This document shows, piece by piece, positions 5,080 through 6,462 of a stretch of 6,462 nucleotides of DNA; positions within the stretch are counted from its first letter, which is position 1, and the number at the start of each line of letters is the position of its first letter. Made by a program: the position numbers and the translations under genes. Under the pieces are notes generated by a model. That model did not search any database. It saw nothing but the letters and a program-made list of their open reading frames with translations, and was not told where the DNA came from. The stretch is taken from positions 1 through 6,462 of the forward strand of contig NZ_MXAN01000063.1 of the NCBI RefSeq assembly GCF_002027545.1, in the 5' to 3' direction. This DNA comes from Moraxella lacunata (GTDB lineage Bacteria; Pseudomonadota; Gammaproteobacteria; Pseudomonadales; Moraxellaceae).

Positions 5080-6144
5080 CTAAAAACACCCAACTTTTTC
5101 ACCACGCTCCGCCTTTGCTAATTTCTCTTCGGCTAGGGCTTTTGAGCTACGCACAGGCGGTGGGCAGTCTTCGCCATAGTATTGGCGGTCAGCAAAGTAG
5201 CTTGAACGCACCATAGGATTTGCCCAAATGTTAAAAAAGCCCAGCTTTTTGCCATATTCGGTATAACGGGCGAACTCATCAGGATGTACATATCTGTTCA
5301 CAGGGGCGTGGTTTTTGCTGGGGGCAAGGTACTGCCCGATTGTGATGATGTCTACATCATGGGCTTTTAGGTCGTCAAGCAGGGCATAAACCTCTTCTTC
5401 GGTCTCGCCAAGCCCAACCATAAATCCACATTTGGTGGCGACATCAGGACGGCGTGCCTTGTATTCTTTTAGTAGGTTTAGTGAGTGCTGATAGTCCGAG
5501 CCGGGGCGAAATGCCTTGTATAGGCGTGGCACGGTCTCGATGTTGTGGTTAAAGACATCAGGGGCGGTCTCGGCAAGTAGGTCAATGGCGATTTTTTCAC
5601 GTCCACGAAAATCAGGCACGAGAATTTCAATCAAGCAGTTGGGGCTTAGGGCTTTGGATTCTTGGATAACTTCCACAAAATGCCCTGCACCGCCATCTTT
5701 TAAATCGTCCCTGTCCACGCTTGTGATGACGGCATATTTTAGCCCAAGCCCCAAAATGGTCTCAGCCGTGTGGCGTGGCTCGTCCACATCAAGGGGGTTG
5801 GGACGACCGTGTGCCACTTCACAAAACGGACAACGGCGTGTACAAATATCACCCATAATCATAAAGGTTGCCGTACCGTCCCCAAAACACTGGGGCAGAT
5901 TAGGGCAGGCAGCTTCTTCGCAAACGGTGTAGAGCTTTTGTTTGCGAAGCGTGCCTTTGATGCGTTCCACCTCGGCAGGGCTGGATAATTTAACACGAAT
6001 CCAGTCGGGCTTTTTGGGGGTCTCAACAGTGGGAATGACCTTGATGGGAATACGAGCGACTTTGTCATAGCCCCGCAGTTTTTCGCCTTGTACGGCTTTT
6101 TTGGGGGCAGGTTTTGGGCTTGGGGTATAGGTTTGGACGGTCAT
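5080..6144 (-). CDS. lipA: lipoyl synthase (radical SAM)
   Basis: LipA inserts two sulfurs into the octanoyl chain carried on the lipoyl domains of E2 and GcvH proteins, the last step of endogenous lipoate synthesis. The N-terminal auxiliary-cluster motif is Cys75-x4-Cys80-x5-Cys86 ([12 protein letters not shown]), and the radical SAM cluster is Cys101-x3-Cys105-x2-Cys108 (CTRRCPFC). Also present are [17 protein letters not shown] (140-156), [11 protein letters not shown] (238-248) and the C-terminal MVRSSYFAD (311-319), whose RSSY serine ligates the auxiliary cluster. The product is 354 residues against ~321 in E. coli, with a Pro/Lys-rich N-terminal extension and a charged tail ending KVGCF. 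The ATG has only a weak AGG upstream. lipB, often adjacent, is not in the window. Assignment is certain. Confidence 0.98.
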   Translation of the reverse strand: MTVQTYTPSPKPAPKKAVQGEKLRGYDKVARIPIKVIPTVETPKKPDWIRVKLSSPAEVERIKGTLRKQKLYTVCEEAACPNLPQCFGDGTATFMIMGDICTRRCPFCEVAHGRPNPLDVDEPRHTAETILGLGLKYAVITSVDRDDLKDGGAGHFVEVIQESKALSPNCLIEILVPDFRGREKIAIDLLAETAPDVFNHNIETVPRLYKAFRPGSDYQHSLNLLKEYKARRPDVATKCGFMVGLGETEEEVYALLDDLKAHDVDIITIGQYLAPSKNHAPVNRYVHPDEFARYTEYGKKLGFFNIWANPMVRSSYFADRQYYGEDCPPPVRSSKALAEEKLAKAERGEKVGCF

Positions 6145-6186
6145 GGCTTGCCTATTTTTATAAAAATATGAAAATAAATTGGGATA

Positions 6187-6209
6187 TTTTACCTTATTTC
6201 AAGGTAAAA
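6187..6209. repeat. 9-bp inverted repeat upstream of lipA
   Basis: TTTTACCTT (6187-6195) and AAGGTAAAA (6201-6209) are perfect reverse complements around ATTTC. It lies 42 bp upstream of the lipA start, suitable for an operator or a leader hairpin. There is no adequate U-run to call a terminator for any visible gene. Confidence 0.4.
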
Positions 6210-6213
6210 AGCG

Positions 6214-6282
6214 ATGACAAAAATCAAGGCATGGGGGTATGGTTGTCGCCATAAACCCTTGTCGTTGATAGGGTTTTGTCAT
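6214..6282. repeat. nested inverted repeats upstream of lipA
   Basis: ATGACAAAA (6214-6222) is repeated inverted as TTTTGTCAT (6274-6282), and within it AAACCC (6253-6258) is inverted as GGGTTT (6271-6276). The two right arms overlap, so the pairings are mutually exclusive. On the plus strand the region ends in ATTTTT, so the inner hairpin could be a weak terminator or the 3' end of a small RNA. TTGTCG also recurs directly at 6243 and 6259. Confidence 0.3.
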
Positions 6283-6430
6283 TTTTAAAGGCGGTCTGGA
6301 CATGGCATGGGCGTGGATTGGCAATGATGGATTGATTTGCTAAAATGGATGTAAAAATTTGGGTAAGTTAAAGCTGTTTTTAAAAATAAGCATTTGTCAA
6401 ATTATGGTTATTTTAAAATATTTGCAAATT

Positions 6431-6447
6431 AGACTTCTTGCGAAACC
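6431..6447. mobile_element. possible terminal inverted repeat of an IS5/IS1106-type insertion sequence
   Basis: AGACTTCTTGCGAAACC resembles, from memory, the pattern of IS5-group ends in Neisseria and Moraxella (compare the IS1106-like GAGACCTTTGCAAAA). Only one end would be in the window and no transposase is visible; the rest would lie beyond the right edge. Low confidence. Confidence 0.25.
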
Positions 6448-6462
6448 CCAAATTAAAGAAAA

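Larger units (their letters stand above)
6145..6462. other. 318-bp region upstream of lipA without a convincing gene
   Basis: No frame longer than about 35 codons with a plausible ribosome-binding site is present on either strand. The region must hold the lipA promoter and leader, but no strong -35/-10 pair stands out in the AT-rich stretch before the ATG. It contains several inverted repeats (6187-6209, 6214-6282, 6253-6276) and, near the right edge, a possible insertion-sequence end. Confidence 0.5.

Noticed and set aside
5516..5932. 138-codon plus-strand frame inside lipA
   Set aside because: Antisense shadow of a strongly conserved LipA sequence; Ser/Arg-rich composition typical of a reversed frame.
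6199..6303. 34-codon minus-strand frame upstream of lipA
   Set aside because: No Shine-Dalgarno, unremarkable composition and no supporting promoter; it ends within an inverted repeat.
1..6462. tRNA, rRNA, CRISPR array, prophage or toxin-antitoxin pair
   Set aside because: No cloverleaf or rRNA-like sequence, no regularly spaced direct repeats, no integrase or phage structural gene, and no recognisable toxin beside the XRE gene.

Overview
The window looks like a chromosomal segment of a gammaproteobacterium of the Moraxellaceae, most probably Moraxella or a close relative. This is inferred from the moderate-to-low GC content, the AT-rich spacers, and closely Acinetobacter/Moraxella-like NusB, RibH, DapD and LipA sequences. 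No database was consulted.

Layout. On the minus strand at the left are nusB (transcription antitermination) and, upstream of it, ribH (lumazine synthase). A possible further gene starts at the nusB stop and runs off the left edge. A compact divergent promoter region (about 1266-1313) separates ribH from a plus-strand DedA-family membrane protein gene. The DedA gene converges on dapD (lysine/peptidoglycan precursor synthesis), with a hairpin terminator between them. Upstream of dapD, also on the minus strand, is a small XRE-type DNA-binding regulator.

The most unusual part is 3258-3620. The divergent spacer in front of the XRE gene carries three copies of one palindrome (ACTAA-N7-TTAGT), laid over two overlapping candidate promoters. 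On the other side is a 51-codon gene whose product has a CxxC-x7-CxxC metal-binding-like motif. A run of nine C lies near the 3' end of this gene and could alter its C-terminus by slippage. A strong bidirectional terminator follows. The XRE regulator, operators and Cys4 microprotein look like a self-contained regulated module with no function I can name.

On the minus strand to the right are a monoacylglycerol-lipase-like alpha/beta hydrolase and, 8 nt upstream of it, a small secreted protein of unknown function. These two are probably translationally linked. Then comes lipA (lipoyl synthase). The last ~320 bases hold no convincing gene. They contain several inverted repeats and, near the right edge, a short motif resembling the terminus of an IS5-type insertion sequence.

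The core genes are housekeeping genes and do not form one pathway. The accessory interest lies in the XRE/Cys4 module and the secreted-protein/hydrolase pair.
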